The notes: a model not told the origin generated them from the sequence alone. A stretch of DNA of 64,000 nt from an uncultured Clostridia bacterium (GCA_947624285.1 CANQJS010000006.1:18424-82423); one strand, 5' to 3'; positions 40,585 through 49,654 are shown, numbered from the stretch's first letter. Numbers and translations: made by a program.

Positions 40585-40806
40585 TCAATCGGAAAACAGG
40601 CTGTTCATAAGCCCGTCTATTTTCTTTTTTCTGCTTTCGGTTTCGCCGCCGTCGATCGCCACCGTGAGCACATCGCCCTCTTTGGCGTTTTCGGGCAACG
40701 CCTTTTTCGGGATATTCACAAATTCAAGGCTTTGAGTTTCGCAAACGGCGTATTCGCCCTCAAATCTGTCTATAATAAGCTTTTTCAAAATATTACTCCT
40801 TTTCAC
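40585..40806 (-). CDS. DUF3006-like small protein
   Basis: KLIIDRFEGEYAVCE...NIPKKALPENAKEGDVLTV...RKKKIDGLMNSLFSD; paired with MBL protein. Confidence 0.8.
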   Translation of the reverse strand: MKRSNILKKLIIDRFEGEYAVCETQSLEFVNIPKKALPENAKEGDVLTVAIDGGETESRKKKIDGLMNSLFSD

Positions 40807-41695
40807 AATAAAGCGTTAGCTGCGTTTTATCCGAAACAACGGAAATGTTGCCGTTTATATCCGTTCTGAGCACCTGCGCGCCGACGGTGCTAAGAGTTTT
40901 TAGCGTTTCACTGTGAGGATGACCGTAAGAATTGCCGACTCCTACCTCTATAACGGCAAGCTTTGGCGACACCGCGTTAATAAATTTCTTACCCGACGCC
41001 GTATCGCTGCCGTGATGACCGACCTTGAGAACATCCGCGTCAAGGTAGTAGGGATATTTCTCCAAAATTTCCTGCTCGGCTTCTTTTTCCGCGTCGCCCA
41101 TAAAGAGAAATACATTATCGCCGTAGCTTAGCTTAACTACCGCCGAATAATTGTTTAGATTTCCGTAGCCGCCGCCCACGGGCGCGAGAAATTCAATTTT
41201 CAAATCATCTTCATTGACGATGACTTTGCCCGCCTTTGCCGTTGTTATGCCGAGGCCTTTATCCGAAATCGCCTGAAGCAGGTTTTCAAATGTTTTTGTG
41301 TCGGTTGATGCTTTAGGCATAAATATCTCGCCTATATCAAAGCCCTCAACGATTTCCCGCATACCGCCTATATGGTCGGCGTGTGGGTGAGTGGCAACAA
41401 GGTAATCTATTTTTTCATAGCCGAGCGAGCTTATCCTTTCCGATACGACATCGGCGCTTTCTGAAATGCCGGCGTCTATAAGCATACATTTCCCATCGGG
41501 AAGCTGAATAAACTCACTGTCTCCCTGCCCAACATCAAGAAAATTGACTACAACAGTGCCGTCCGTTTGCAGGTTGGCGTTCACATCGGCGTATTCGCCG
41601 TGAAGTGTGCCGCCGAAAAACCAACCGCCCGCAACGACAGCCGCAAAAACAACAAGCGATATTAAGGCGTTTATGAGCTTTCTGTTTTTCTTCAT
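40793..41695 (-). CDS. ComEC C-domain-like MBL-fold hydrolase, N-terminal TM/signal
   Basis: VNFLDVGQGDSEFIQLPDGKCMLIDAG; VATHPHADHIGGM; LKVGHHGSDTASG. Confidence 0.9.
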   Translation of the reverse strand: MKKNRKLINALISLVVFAAVVAGGWFFGGTLHGEYADVNANLQTDGTVVVNFLDVGQGDSEFIQLPDGKCMLIDAGISESADVVSERISSLGYEKIDYLVATHPHADHIGGMREIVEGFDIGEIFMPKASTDTKTFENLLQAISDKGLGITTAKAGKVIVNEDDLKIEFLAPVGGGYGNLNNYSAVVKLSYGDNVFLFMGDAEKEAEQEILEKYPYYLDADVLKVGHHGSDTASGKKFINAVSPKLAVIEVGVGNSYGHPHSETLKTLSTVGAQVLRTDINGNISVVSDKTQLTLYCEKE

Positions 41696-42981
41696 TTTTC
41701 AAGCCTTACCTTAATTGAATTGGCATGAGCGGTAAGCCCCTCGGTATTTGCAAGGGTGATTATTTCCTCTCCCGCCTTTTCAAGCTCTTCTTTCGTGTAA
41801 TAGATGAATGAGGATTTTTTTATAAAGCTGTCCACCGAAAGGGGGCTGAAAAATCTTGCAGTTCCGCCCGTAGGCAACACATGGTTTGGACCGGCGAAGT
41901 AATCGCCGAGCGGCTCGGGCGACCAGTTTCCGAGGAAAACCGAGCCGGCATTGTCGATCATACCGATATATTTAAGCGGCTCATCAACGCACAGTTCAAG
42001 ATGCTCCGGCGCAAGAGCGTTTGCAAATTCTATTGCCTGCTCCATATTCTCGCACACGATGATCTCGCCGAAATCATTGAGCGAGCTTTCTATTATATTC
42101 CATCTTTCAAGCCCGGTAAGCTGTTTTTCTATTTCCTTTGATGTTGCCCTCGCCACGGATTCGGATGTGGTGAGCAATATGGCGGAAGCCATTTTGTCGT
42201 GCTCCGCCTGACTCATAAGGTCTGCCGCCAAAAAAGACGGGTCTGCGCTCTTATCGGCGACAATGAGTATTTCCGACGGCCCTGCCACCATATCTATATC
42301 AACAACTCCGTAAAGGAGCTTTTTTGCCGTGGTAACAAAAATATTGCCCGGGCCGACTATCTTATCTACCTTCGGTATTTTTTCGGTGCCGTAAGCGAGG
42401 GCGGCTACCGCCTGCGCTCCGCCGCAAAGAAAGACCCTGTCTATCCCCGCAATCGCGGCGGCCGCCATAATATTAGGATTCGGCGTGCCGTCCTTAGACG
42501 GAGGCGTTACCATAATTATCTCTTTTACCCCCGCTATTTTCGCGGGAACGGCGTTCATCAAAACAGAGCTTGGATAAGCCGCCGTACCGCCCGGTACATA
42601 TATCCCGACACGGTGCAGTCCGCGCACGCGCTGACCCATTATCACGCCGTTTTCCTTGGTGGTGAGCCAGCTCTGCTGAGCCTGACGGATATGAAAATCA
42701 TAGATATTCTCATATGCGTCGGTAAGCGCCTTTTTGAAATTCTCATCCACCTCGTCAAGATAAGCGGCAAGCTCTTCTTTTTCTATGACGGTTTTTTTCG
42801 GAAGTATCCCGTCAAAACGAACGGTGTATTCCCTGAGCGCCTCGTCGCCGCCGTCCTTAACTCCCTGAATTATTGAAGAGACTATCTCAGTTATTTCGGG
42901 CGCGGTCTCTCCGCTTCGTTTTTTGAGCGCTTCTATAAGAGCGTATTCGCTTTTTCCGTTTGCTTTTGTAATTTTCATCAT
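41692..42981 (-). CDS. hisD: Histidinol dehydrogenase
   Basis: RVGIYVPGGTAAYPSSVLMNAVPAKIAGVKEI; VAGPSEILIVAD; AEHLELCVD; PTGGTARFFS. Confidence 0.97.
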   Translation of the reverse strand: MMKITKANGKSEYALIEALKKRSGETAPEITEIVSSIIQGVKDGGDEALREYTVRFDGILPKKTVIEKEELAAYLDEVDENFKKALTDAYENIYDFHIRQAQQSWLTTKENGVIMGQRVRGLHRVGIYVPGGTAAYPSSVLMNAVPAKIAGVKEIIMVTPPSKDGTPNPNIMAAAAIAGIDRVFLCGGAQAVAALAYGTEKIPKVDKIVGPGNIFVTTAKKLLYGVVDIDMVAGPSEILIVADKSADPSFLAADLMSQAEHDKMASAILLTTSESVARATSKEIEKQLTGLERWNIIESSLNDFGEIIVCENMEQAIEFANALAPEHLELCVDEPLKYIGMIDNAGSVFLGNWSPEPLGDYFAGPNHVLPTGGTARFFSPLSVDSFIKKSSFIYYTKEELEKAGEEIITLANTEGLTAHANSIKVRLEK

Positions 42982-42987
42982 TTGACC

Positions 42988-44601
42988 TCACACCTTGCTT
43001 GCAAGCTCCATATCCGCAAGAAAGGACTCTATTTCCTCCTTGCGAAGCTTCATCGAGGCGATATTCACTATTACCCTTGCGGATATCGGCATTATCTCCT
43101 CTACAGCGACAAGCCCGTTTTCCTTTAATGTTGAGCCTGTTTCCACAATATCCACTATGCCGTCCGCAAGCCCCAAAAGAGGAGCAAGCTCAACACTGCC
43201 CTCTATTTTTATTACATCGACATCCATACCCTTTGACTTAAAAAATTCACTTGCCACCTTGGGATATTTGGAAGCGACTGTTTTTCGTTTATATCCGGCG
43301 TAGAAATCCACACCCTGCGGGCACGCGAGAACAAATCTGCATTTGCCGATATTGAGATCCATAACCTCATAAAACGCGCTGCTGTGCTCCGCTATCGTAT
43401 CCTTGCCAACGACCCCTATATCGCACACGCCGTGCTCAACATATGTTATTACATCGGGAGCCTTGGACAGCACCGCCTCGTAGCCGTCAACGGGGATTAT
43501 AAGCCGCCTGCCCTTGTTTTCAAGCTCCTTGGTATCAAGCCCCATTTTCTGAAAAAGCTTTACCGAGGATTTTTCAAGCCTGCCCTTTGTGAGAGCTATG
43601 CGAAGCGGTCTTTCGGCGTTTATCACCTCGTTTTTGACTTCGCAAAGCGCGTTTACATCGACCGCAAAACCTACGGCTGGGCAGTCAAGCCCAAATTCGC
43701 TTATGAGATTATCATAGCGCCCGCCCGACAGTACGGTGACTCCCGAGCCGTCCGCATAGCCGCGGAAAATAACGCCCGTATAATAATTGGAGCGGTTGAC
43801 AAGCCCCAAATCTATTATGATTTTATCGGAAACTCCCATCTTCTCTAATTTTTCAAAGAGAGTTTTGAGGTAATCCAGCGCCCTGTTTGACTCGGCGCTT
43901 TTATAAAGCTTTCGTGCTTCGTCAAGCACCTCCACCGAGCCGAAAAGGCGTGGAAGCCTTTTGAGCGCCGCGATCTCGGGGCAGGGCTTCAGCCTGTTGA
44001 GCAAATCGCCTAAAGCCGCATAATTTTTGCTTTCGGTGAAATTGCATATATCCGCCTTCTGCGTTGCGGTGAGATCCATTTTATCGAGTATGGCGCTGAA
44101 AAATCCCGCGTGACCTATCTCCAGCTTATATGAGCCCCGAAGCGTCCTGCTGAGCGCCTCGACCGCCATGGAAATCACCTCTATATCCGCGTCAAGCGAG
44201 CCGTCGCCGATAAGCTCTATCCCGCTTTGCGGTATCTCGTCCGTTCTGCCCGCGTGAGCCTTGTTTTTCACAAAAACATTTTGATTATAGTAGAGCCTTA
44301 CGGGAAAAGCCGCATCCCTCAGCCTTGTTGCGACAAGGCGTGCGATAGGCATCGTATTGTCGGGGCGCAAAACGGTTGTTCTGCCGTAATTATCCGTCAG
44401 CTTATACATATCGTCCGCCTCAACGCCCGTGTTGCCGTTGCTGAAAACATCGAAATATTCTATCGCGGGGGTAATTACTTTTCTGTAGTTTTTCTCTTTG
44501 TAAAGAGCCGAAAGCGTGGATTCCACGCTCTTTCTGTCGTCCGACTCCTCAAAAAGAAAATCCCTGCTGCCCTCAGGCGTTATATTTGCATATCTTTTCA
44601 T
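42988..44601 (-). CDS. hisZG: Fused HisZ (N-terminal)-HisG short form (C-terminal) ATP phosphoribosyltransferase
   Basis: N-part TPEGSRDFLFEE...VLRPDNTMPIARLVATR...LSGGRYDNLISEFG; C-part RPLRIALTKGRLEKSSVKLFQKMG...VGKDTIAE...DIVETGSTLKENGL; one uninterrupted ORF. Confidence 0.92.
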   Translation of the reverse strand: MKRYANITPEGSRDFLFEESDDRKSVESTLSALYKEKNYRKVITPAIEYFDVFSNGNTGVEADDMYKLTDNYGRTTVLRPDNTMPIARLVATRLRDAAFPVRLYYNQNVFVKNKAHAGRTDEIPQSGIELIGDGSLDADIEVISMAVEALSRTLRGSYKLEIGHAGFFSAILDKMDLTATQKADICNFTESKNYAALGDLLNRLKPCPEIAALKRLPRLFGSVEVLDEARKLYKSAESNRALDYLKTLFEKLEKMGVSDKIIIDLGLVNRSNYYTGVIFRGYADGSGVTVLSGGRYDNLISEFGLDCPAVGFAVDVNALCEVKNEVINAERPLRIALTKGRLEKSSVKLFQKMGLDTKELENKGRRLIIPVDGYEAVLSKAPDVITYVEHGVCDIGVVGKDTIAEHSSAFYEVMDLNIGKCRFVLACPQGVDFYAGYKRKTVASKYPKVASEFFKSKGMDVDVIKIEGSVELAPLLGLADGIVDIVETGSTLKENGLVAVEEIMPISARVIVNIASMKLRKEEIESFLADMELASKV

Positions 44602-44653
44602 AATTTTTACCTGTGTTTCTCCGAATTTTACTTTAGCGTGCTAACGCGGTAAT

Positions 44654-44682
44654 ATGCTAACATATTAAATCGGATTTGTCAA
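44654..44682 (-). promoter_or_regulatory. Candidate promoter of the his supercluster
   Basis: TTGACA (44677-44682), 17-bp spacer, TAGCAT (44654-44659); TTAGC/GCTAA repeats around and after the -10. Confidence 0.65.
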
Positions 44683-44688
44683 TAATAT

Positions 44689-44731
44689 TATAGCTGAAGG
44701 GAGTTGAACCCGATAAGTCCCCTCAGCTATA
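44689..44731 (-). repeat. Hairpin repeat family A, copy 1, 1 bp downstream of the polC stop codon
   Basis: TATAGCTGAGGGGACTTATCGGGTTCAACTCCCTTCAGCTATA on minus strand. Confidence 0.85.
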
Positions 44732-47700
44732 TTAAAAGCCGAAGAGTGAGATCTGGTTGCTTTCGGGCAAATCGCCGAGAGCGCCGCATTCACGAAGCGC
44801 CTGCACGACCGCCGAGCCGATGTGCGCTCTTGCCATAAGATCGTCGCAGGAAAGAAAATCGCCGTTTCCGTCATTTACCGCGTCATATATCGCCTTGGCG
44901 GCATTTTGCCCTATTCCCTTTATAGCGAGAAACGGAAGCCTTATCTTCCCGTTTTCTATCCTGTAAATGCGCCAGTCCGATTTATAGAGGTCAACCGGCA
45001 GAAATTCTATTCCTCGCGCGAGCATCTCAATGATGACTTGCAAAACAACATATGTACCCTCGTCCTTATCGGTCTTTTCCTCTTTATCGTCCTTTTCGCT
45101 TATCTCTTTCATTTTTCTCTTAACGGCGTCATGCCCCGCGACTGCGGCGTCGGCGTCTATCGCCTCTCCGCGCACGGTGAAATATGCCGAATAAAACTCC
45201 AGCGGGTGATAAATCTTATACCACGCGAGGCGCAGAGCCGCTATAACATAGGCGGCGGCGTGAGCCTTGGGGAACATATATTTTATTTTATAGCAGGAAT
45301 CTATGTACCACTGCTCGACCCCAACCGTTTTCATCGCTTTTTCGTAAGGGGGCAGCTTTTCCGCCGCCATACCCTTTCTTGTTATCTCCATAATATTGAA
45401 GCAGTCTATCTTTGAAAGAGGCGACGGCTTGCCCGTTTCGCTTTCGTATTTTTCTGCCTTGTGAATAAGATAGGTCATAATATCATCGCGGCAGCCGATA
45501 ACCTCGGATATGGTGCAGGTTTTATTTTGTATAAGCTCCCGCGCGTTGCCGAGCCAAACATCCGTGCCGTGCGAAAGGCCGGAGATCTGAAGCAAATCGG
45601 CAAAATTCTTAGGCTGTGCTTCCTCCAGCATTCCGATAACGAACGGCGTGCCCATTTCGGGTATGGCGAGCGTGCCGGTGTTGCAGTCGATATCATCCGG
45701 CGAAACGCCTATCGGCTCGGTTGAGGTTATGAGTTTATATATCTGCGGGTCGCACAGATCAACATCCATAACGGGGATACCCGTTGAATCCTCAAGATAC
45801 TTATAAAGGGTGGGATTATCGTGACCGAGCTCGTCCAGCTTGAGCAGAGTGTCGTGCAGAGATTTTTTGAAATCAAAATGCGTTGTATATGTGCCCTTTG
45901 TTTTATCGTTTGAGGGATACTGGATCGGAGTGAAATCCTCAACCGTATATTCGTCGGGAACAACTACCATTCCTCCGGGGTGCTGCCCGGTGGTGCGCTT
46001 TATTCCCGTGCATCCCATTGCAAGCCTGTCTATTTCCGCCTTTGATTTTTGATTGGTCAAACCGCGTTCTTCAAGGTATTTCATAACATAGCCGTAAGCG
46101 GTCTTATCCGCCACGGTGGACATTGTGCCCGCCTTGAAAACATAATTCTTGCCGAAAAGCTCCTCGGTAAATCTGTGGGAGCGCGACTGATATTCGCCCG
46201 AAAAATTAAGGTCTATATCGGGCTCTTTATCACCGTCAAAACCGAGGAAGGTCTCAAACGGAATTTCGTGCCCGTCGCGCTTCATCGGATTACCGCACAC
46301 GGGGCAGTTTTTCGGCGGAAGATCAAAGCCCGAGCCCACTTCGCCGTGGGTGAAGAACTCGCTGTGCTTGCAATTTTTGCAATAGTAGTGCGGGGATAGC
46401 GGATTGACCTCCGAAATACCGCTTAAATGAGCGACAAGAGACGAGCCGACAGAGCCCCTTGAGCCGACAAGATAACCGTTTTTCTCGCTTTCCTCAACAA
46501 GGCGCTTTGCTATAACATAAAGCACTCCGAAGCCGTGAGTTATTATCGAATCAAGCTCTCTTTCAAGCCTTTGCGCAACATATTCGGGCACGGGATCGCC
46601 GTAAAGCTCCTTTGCTCTTGACCAGCATTTTTCCGTTAGCTCCTCATTTGCTCCGTCAATATGCGGCTGAAATGTTCCGGGTGGTATCGGCGGTATATCG
46701 TCCATTATCATATCGGCTATTTTATTCGGGTTATCGATAACAAATTCCCTTGCCCTGTCGCCCGCCCATGCGAAATCGGCAAGCATTTCATCGGTGGTTT
46801 TGAAATAGAGCGGCGCTTGCATATCGGCGTCCTCATAACCCTTTGAAGCCATAATTATCGAACGGAATATCGCGTCGTTTTCATCAAGAAAATGCACATC
46901 ACCCGTGGCGACCGTGAGTTTTCCGAGTTTATCGCCCAGCGCAATGATTTTTTTATTTATGTTGATAAGGTCCTCTTCGGTGTTGACCCTCCAATGGATA
47001 TTCTTTCTTTCCTCGCCCTTTTTGTTGATGATATACTCATCGCTGCTTGTGCGAAGCATAAAGGCGTTGTTTCCGTTGGGCTGTATTTCAAGATAATCGT
47101 AAAATGAAGCTATTTTTTCAAGCTCCTCATCGCTTTTTTCCTCAAGTATCGCCTGATAAAGCTCGCCCTGCTCGCAGGCAGAGCCGATGATGAGCCCATC
47201 CCTTTTCTTTGCCAGCAGACTTTTCGGGATAAGCGGGCGTGACTTAAATGTATTTATGCTTGAGGAAGAAATAAGCTCATAGAGATTTTTTCTGCCGTAT
47301 TTTCTTTCTTCCTTTGGTATAGAGGTATCGAACGAAGTATCCTCCTTTACAAGAAGGATAATATGGTATCGCTTGAACTGGGTGTTTTTAAGGTCCATAA
47401 AATTAGGATACGCCTCATCGTCAACGAGATACCCCTCCATACCGAGCAGAAGCTTTATTTTGCCCTTGGCTGCTTTATAAGCCTCCGGAAGAGCCTGAAC
47501 AACGCCGTGGTCTGTTACGGCGATAGCCTTGTGCCCCCACTTTATCGCCCTTTCGATAAGGGCTGTCGGTGCGGCTATACCGTCCATCTCGGAATAGGAG
47601 GTGTGCAGATGAAGCTCCACCCTTTTTTCGGCGGCGTTGTCCTCCTTTTCCGCTTTTACAACGCTCTGTATGCAATCCGGCGTTATTATGTATTCGGATT

Positions 47701-48583
47701 CGTATTTATCATAGCCGTAATTGCCTTTTACAATTACGGTGTTCACCTTTTCCATCTTTTTCTCAATGCGTTCAACGGCTTCCTTTCTGTCAAACAGCCT
47801 TACGAATACGGACGAGGTGTAATCCGATATGCTAAAAGAAAGCGTTTTGTAAACGCCGTTTTTTGACACCCTGCCGTCGCGCTTGATGATATCGCCCCAT
47901 ATGGTGACTTTGCCCGAATCGGCTGTAAGCTCGCTTATGGGCTGAGGCTTACTGCGTGTGGGACTGCCGAAAACCGTTTTCACGGTGTCGGAATAAAGAG
48001 GCAAACCGTTCATAAGCTCATGCTTTGTGCTTTTCGCGTTTTCCTCTCTTTTCGCATTCTCTTGATTTTCTTTTTCTCTGACGGCTTGTGCAACTTCTTT
48101 TTCTATGTCGTATTCCTCGGTTTGAATGAATTTCACCTTAACGCCGAGTCCGAACATATCAAGCACGGTATCCTCGATTTCCTTATCAACGCCGAGATTT
48201 TCAAGAACATCGAGACCGCCCTTTTTGAGAGTTATCTTGAGCACGCCGTTGTCATCAAGCTCGGCGCAAGCCCCCTCAAAAAATCCGTTGGCGGCAGTGC
48301 TTTTCCTGCGCACGAATTTTATAATCGAATCGAAATAGGCGGGCTCGAAAAGCTCGCTCATATACCTCGGCTTTATAACAAATTTCTTCATCATCAGCTT
48401 TTCTTTAATGCTGTTTTCGGCGGCGGATATCTCGCTGTAAGGCACAAGCTCAAAAAGCAGGAGCGTAAGCTCCGCCTCTCTGCCGGCTTTATTTATTCTC
48501 AGCCCTTTTATCTCTCCGTCCTTAAGGCAGGAAAGCTGATAATTATCTACTAAACCCTCAAAATATTCCGAAAATAAACTCAT
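44732..48583 (-). CDS. polC: PolC-type DNA polymerase III alpha subunit lacking the internal DEDD exonuclease domain
   Basis: PHP ELHLHTSYSEMDG; PolC zinc region CKNCKHSEFFTHGEVGSGFDLPPKNCPVC; PDIDLNFSGEYQSRSH; C-terminal QISLFGF; no FDVETTGL-type exonuclease motif. Confidence 0.95.
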   Translation of the reverse strand: MSLFSEYFEGLVDNYQLSCLKDGEIKGLRINKAGREAELTLLLFELVPYSEISAAENSIKEKLMMKKFVIKPRYMSELFEPAYFDSIIKFVRRKSTAANGFFEGACAELDDNGVLKITLKKGGLDVLENLGVDKEIEDTVLDMFGLGVKVKFIQTEEYDIEKEVAQAVREKENQENAKREENAKSTKHELMNGLPLYSDTVKTVFGSPTRSKPQPISELTADSGKVTIWGDIIKRDGRVSKNGVYKTLSFSISDYTSSVFVRLFDRKEAVERIEKKMEKVNTVIVKGNYGYDKYESEYIITPDCIQSVVKAEKEDNAAEKRVELHLHTSYSEMDGIAAPTALIERAIKWGHKAIAVTDHGVVQALPEAYKAAKGKIKLLLGMEGYLVDDEAYPNFMDLKNTQFKRYHIILLVKEDTSFDTSIPKEERKYGRKNLYELISSSSINTFKSRPLIPKSLLAKKRDGLIIGSACEQGELYQAILEEKSDEELEKIASFYDYLEIQPNGNNAFMLRTSSDEYIINKKGEERKNIHWRVNTEEDLININKKIIALGDKLGKLTVATGDVHFLDENDAIFRSIIMASKGYEDADMQAPLYFKTTDEMLADFAWAGDRAREFVIDNPNKIADMIMDDIPPIPPGTFQPHIDGANEELTEKCWSRAKELYGDPVPEYVAQRLERELDSIITHGFGVLYVIAKRLVEESEKNGYLVGSRGSVGSSLVAHLSGISEVNPLSPHYYCKNCKHSEFFTHGEVGSGFDLPPKNCPVCGNPMKRDGHEIPFETFLGFDGDKEPDIDLNFSGEYQSRSHRFTEELFGKNYVFKAGTMSTVADKTAYGYVMKYLEERGLTNQKSKAEIDRLAMGCTGIKRTTGQHPGGMVVVPDEYTVEDFTPIQYPSNDKTKGTYTTHFDFKKSLHDTLLKLDELGHDNPTLYKYLEDSTGIPVMDVDLCDPQIYKLITSTEPIGVSPDDIDCNTGTLAIPEMGTPFVIGMLEEAQPKNFADLLQISGLSHGTDVWLGNARELIQNKTCTISEVIGCRDDIMTYLIHKAEKYESETGKPSPLSKIDCFNIMEITRKGMAAEKLPPYEKAMKTVGVEQWYIDSCYKIKYMFPKAHAAAYVIAALRLAWYKIYHPLEFYSAYFTVRGEAIDADAAVAGHDAVKRKMKEISEKDDKEEKTDKDEGTYVVLQVIIEMLARGIEFLPVDLYKSDWRIYRIENGKIRLPFLAIKGIGQNAAKAIYDAVNDGNGDFLSCDDLMARAHIGSAVVQALRECGALGDLPESNQISLFGF

Positions 48584-49635
48584 TATAATTTTTCTATCTC
48601 TTTCATCAATTCTTCAAGTAATTTTTCCTCGGGCACTTTTCTCAATATTTCGCCCTTTTTGAATATGAGGCCGCTTCCGTCGCCTCCCGCAACGCCTATG
48701 TCGGCTTCCTTTGCCTCGCCCGGTCCGTTTACGGCGCAGCCCATCACGGCAACCTTGATCGGCTTTTTGCAATCCTTCAGTTTTTCCTCGACTTGCTTTG
48801 CGAGACCGATAAGGTCTATTTTCGTTCTGCCGCAGGTGGGGCAGGAAATGAGATAGGGGCAGTCGTTCTTGAGACCTATGGCTTTAAGTATATCAAAGGC
48901 GGCAAAAACCTCTTTGACGGGCTCGTCCGAAAGGCTTACGCGGATAGTGTCGCCTATTCCGCGCGTGAGCAGCGAGCCTATGCCGACGGCGGATTTTATA
49001 ATTCCCATACGCTCCGTTCCCGCCTCCGTAACGCCGAGGTGAAGCGGATAATCGCATTCCTCCGCCGCAAGCTCATACGCGCTTATCATCGTGTTTACAT
49101 CGGATGATTTTATGGAAATCACTATATCGTCAAAATCGAATTTTTCAAGAAGGCGCGCGTGATACATAGCGGATTCGACCATTGCCGCGGGCGTGGGCGA
49201 GCCGTGGCGCGCGAGTATCTCCTTTTCAAGGCTTCCGCTGTTTACGCCTATTCTTATCGGTATCCCCTTTTGCCTGCAAATATCCGCCACAGCCTTTACT
49301 CTTGAATCGTCGCCGATATTGCCGGGGTTTATCCTTATCTTATCTATCCCTCTCTGTGCCGCGCCTAACGCGAGACGGTAATCAAAATGAATATCCGCCA
49401 CCAGAGGAACATCTACCGCGTTTTTTATCGGCTCAATGAGCGAAAGGGCGTTTTCATCGGGAACGGCAAATCGGATTATTTGGCATCCCGCCGCCGCAAG
49501 CTCCTTAGCCTGCTCCACCGAGCCGTCAATATCACCGGCGGGCACATTCAGCATGGACTGAACAAGAATAGGCGAATCTCCGCCGATAAAGGTATCTTTA
49601 AGCCTTATTTTTTTTGATTTTCTTCTTTCGATCAT
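48583..49635 (-). CDS. ispG: 4-hydroxy-3-methylbut-2-enyl diphosphate synthase (flavodoxin)
   Basis: PILVQSMLNVPAGDIDG; PLVADIHFDYRLAL; SCPTCGRTKIDL; GCAVNGPGEAKEADIG. Confidence 0.97.
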   Translation of the reverse strand: MIERRKSKKIRLKDTFIGGDSPILVQSMLNVPAGDIDGSVEQAKELAAAGCQIIRFAVPDENALSLIEPIKNAVDVPLVADIHFDYRLALGAAQRGIDKIRINPGNIGDDSRVKAVADICRQKGIPIRIGVNSGSLEKEILARHGSPTPAAMVESAMYHARLLEKFDFDDIVISIKSSDVNTMISAYELAAEECDYPLHLGVTEAGTERMGIIKSAVGIGSLLTRGIGDTIRVSLSDEPVKEVFAAFDILKAIGLKNDCPYLISCPTCGRTKIDLIGLAKQVEEKLKDCKKPIKVAVMGCAVNGPGEAKEADIGVAGGDGSGLIFKKGEILRKVPEEKLLEELMKEIEKL

Positions 49636-49654
49636 ATTTCCACCTCAATGCAAG

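Noticed and set aside
40793-41695. Calling the MBL protein a full ComEC DNA channel
   Set aside because: Only about 300 aa with the C-terminal MBL domain and one N-terminal hydrophobic segment; no Competence membrane domain
42199-42876. 225-aa plus-strand ORF
   Set aside because: Antisense to hisD; no support
44665-44874. 69-aa minus-strand ORF ending NIAEGTYRVQLPSAIILLTNPI
   Set aside because: Out of frame with polC C-terminus and reads through repeat A; artefact
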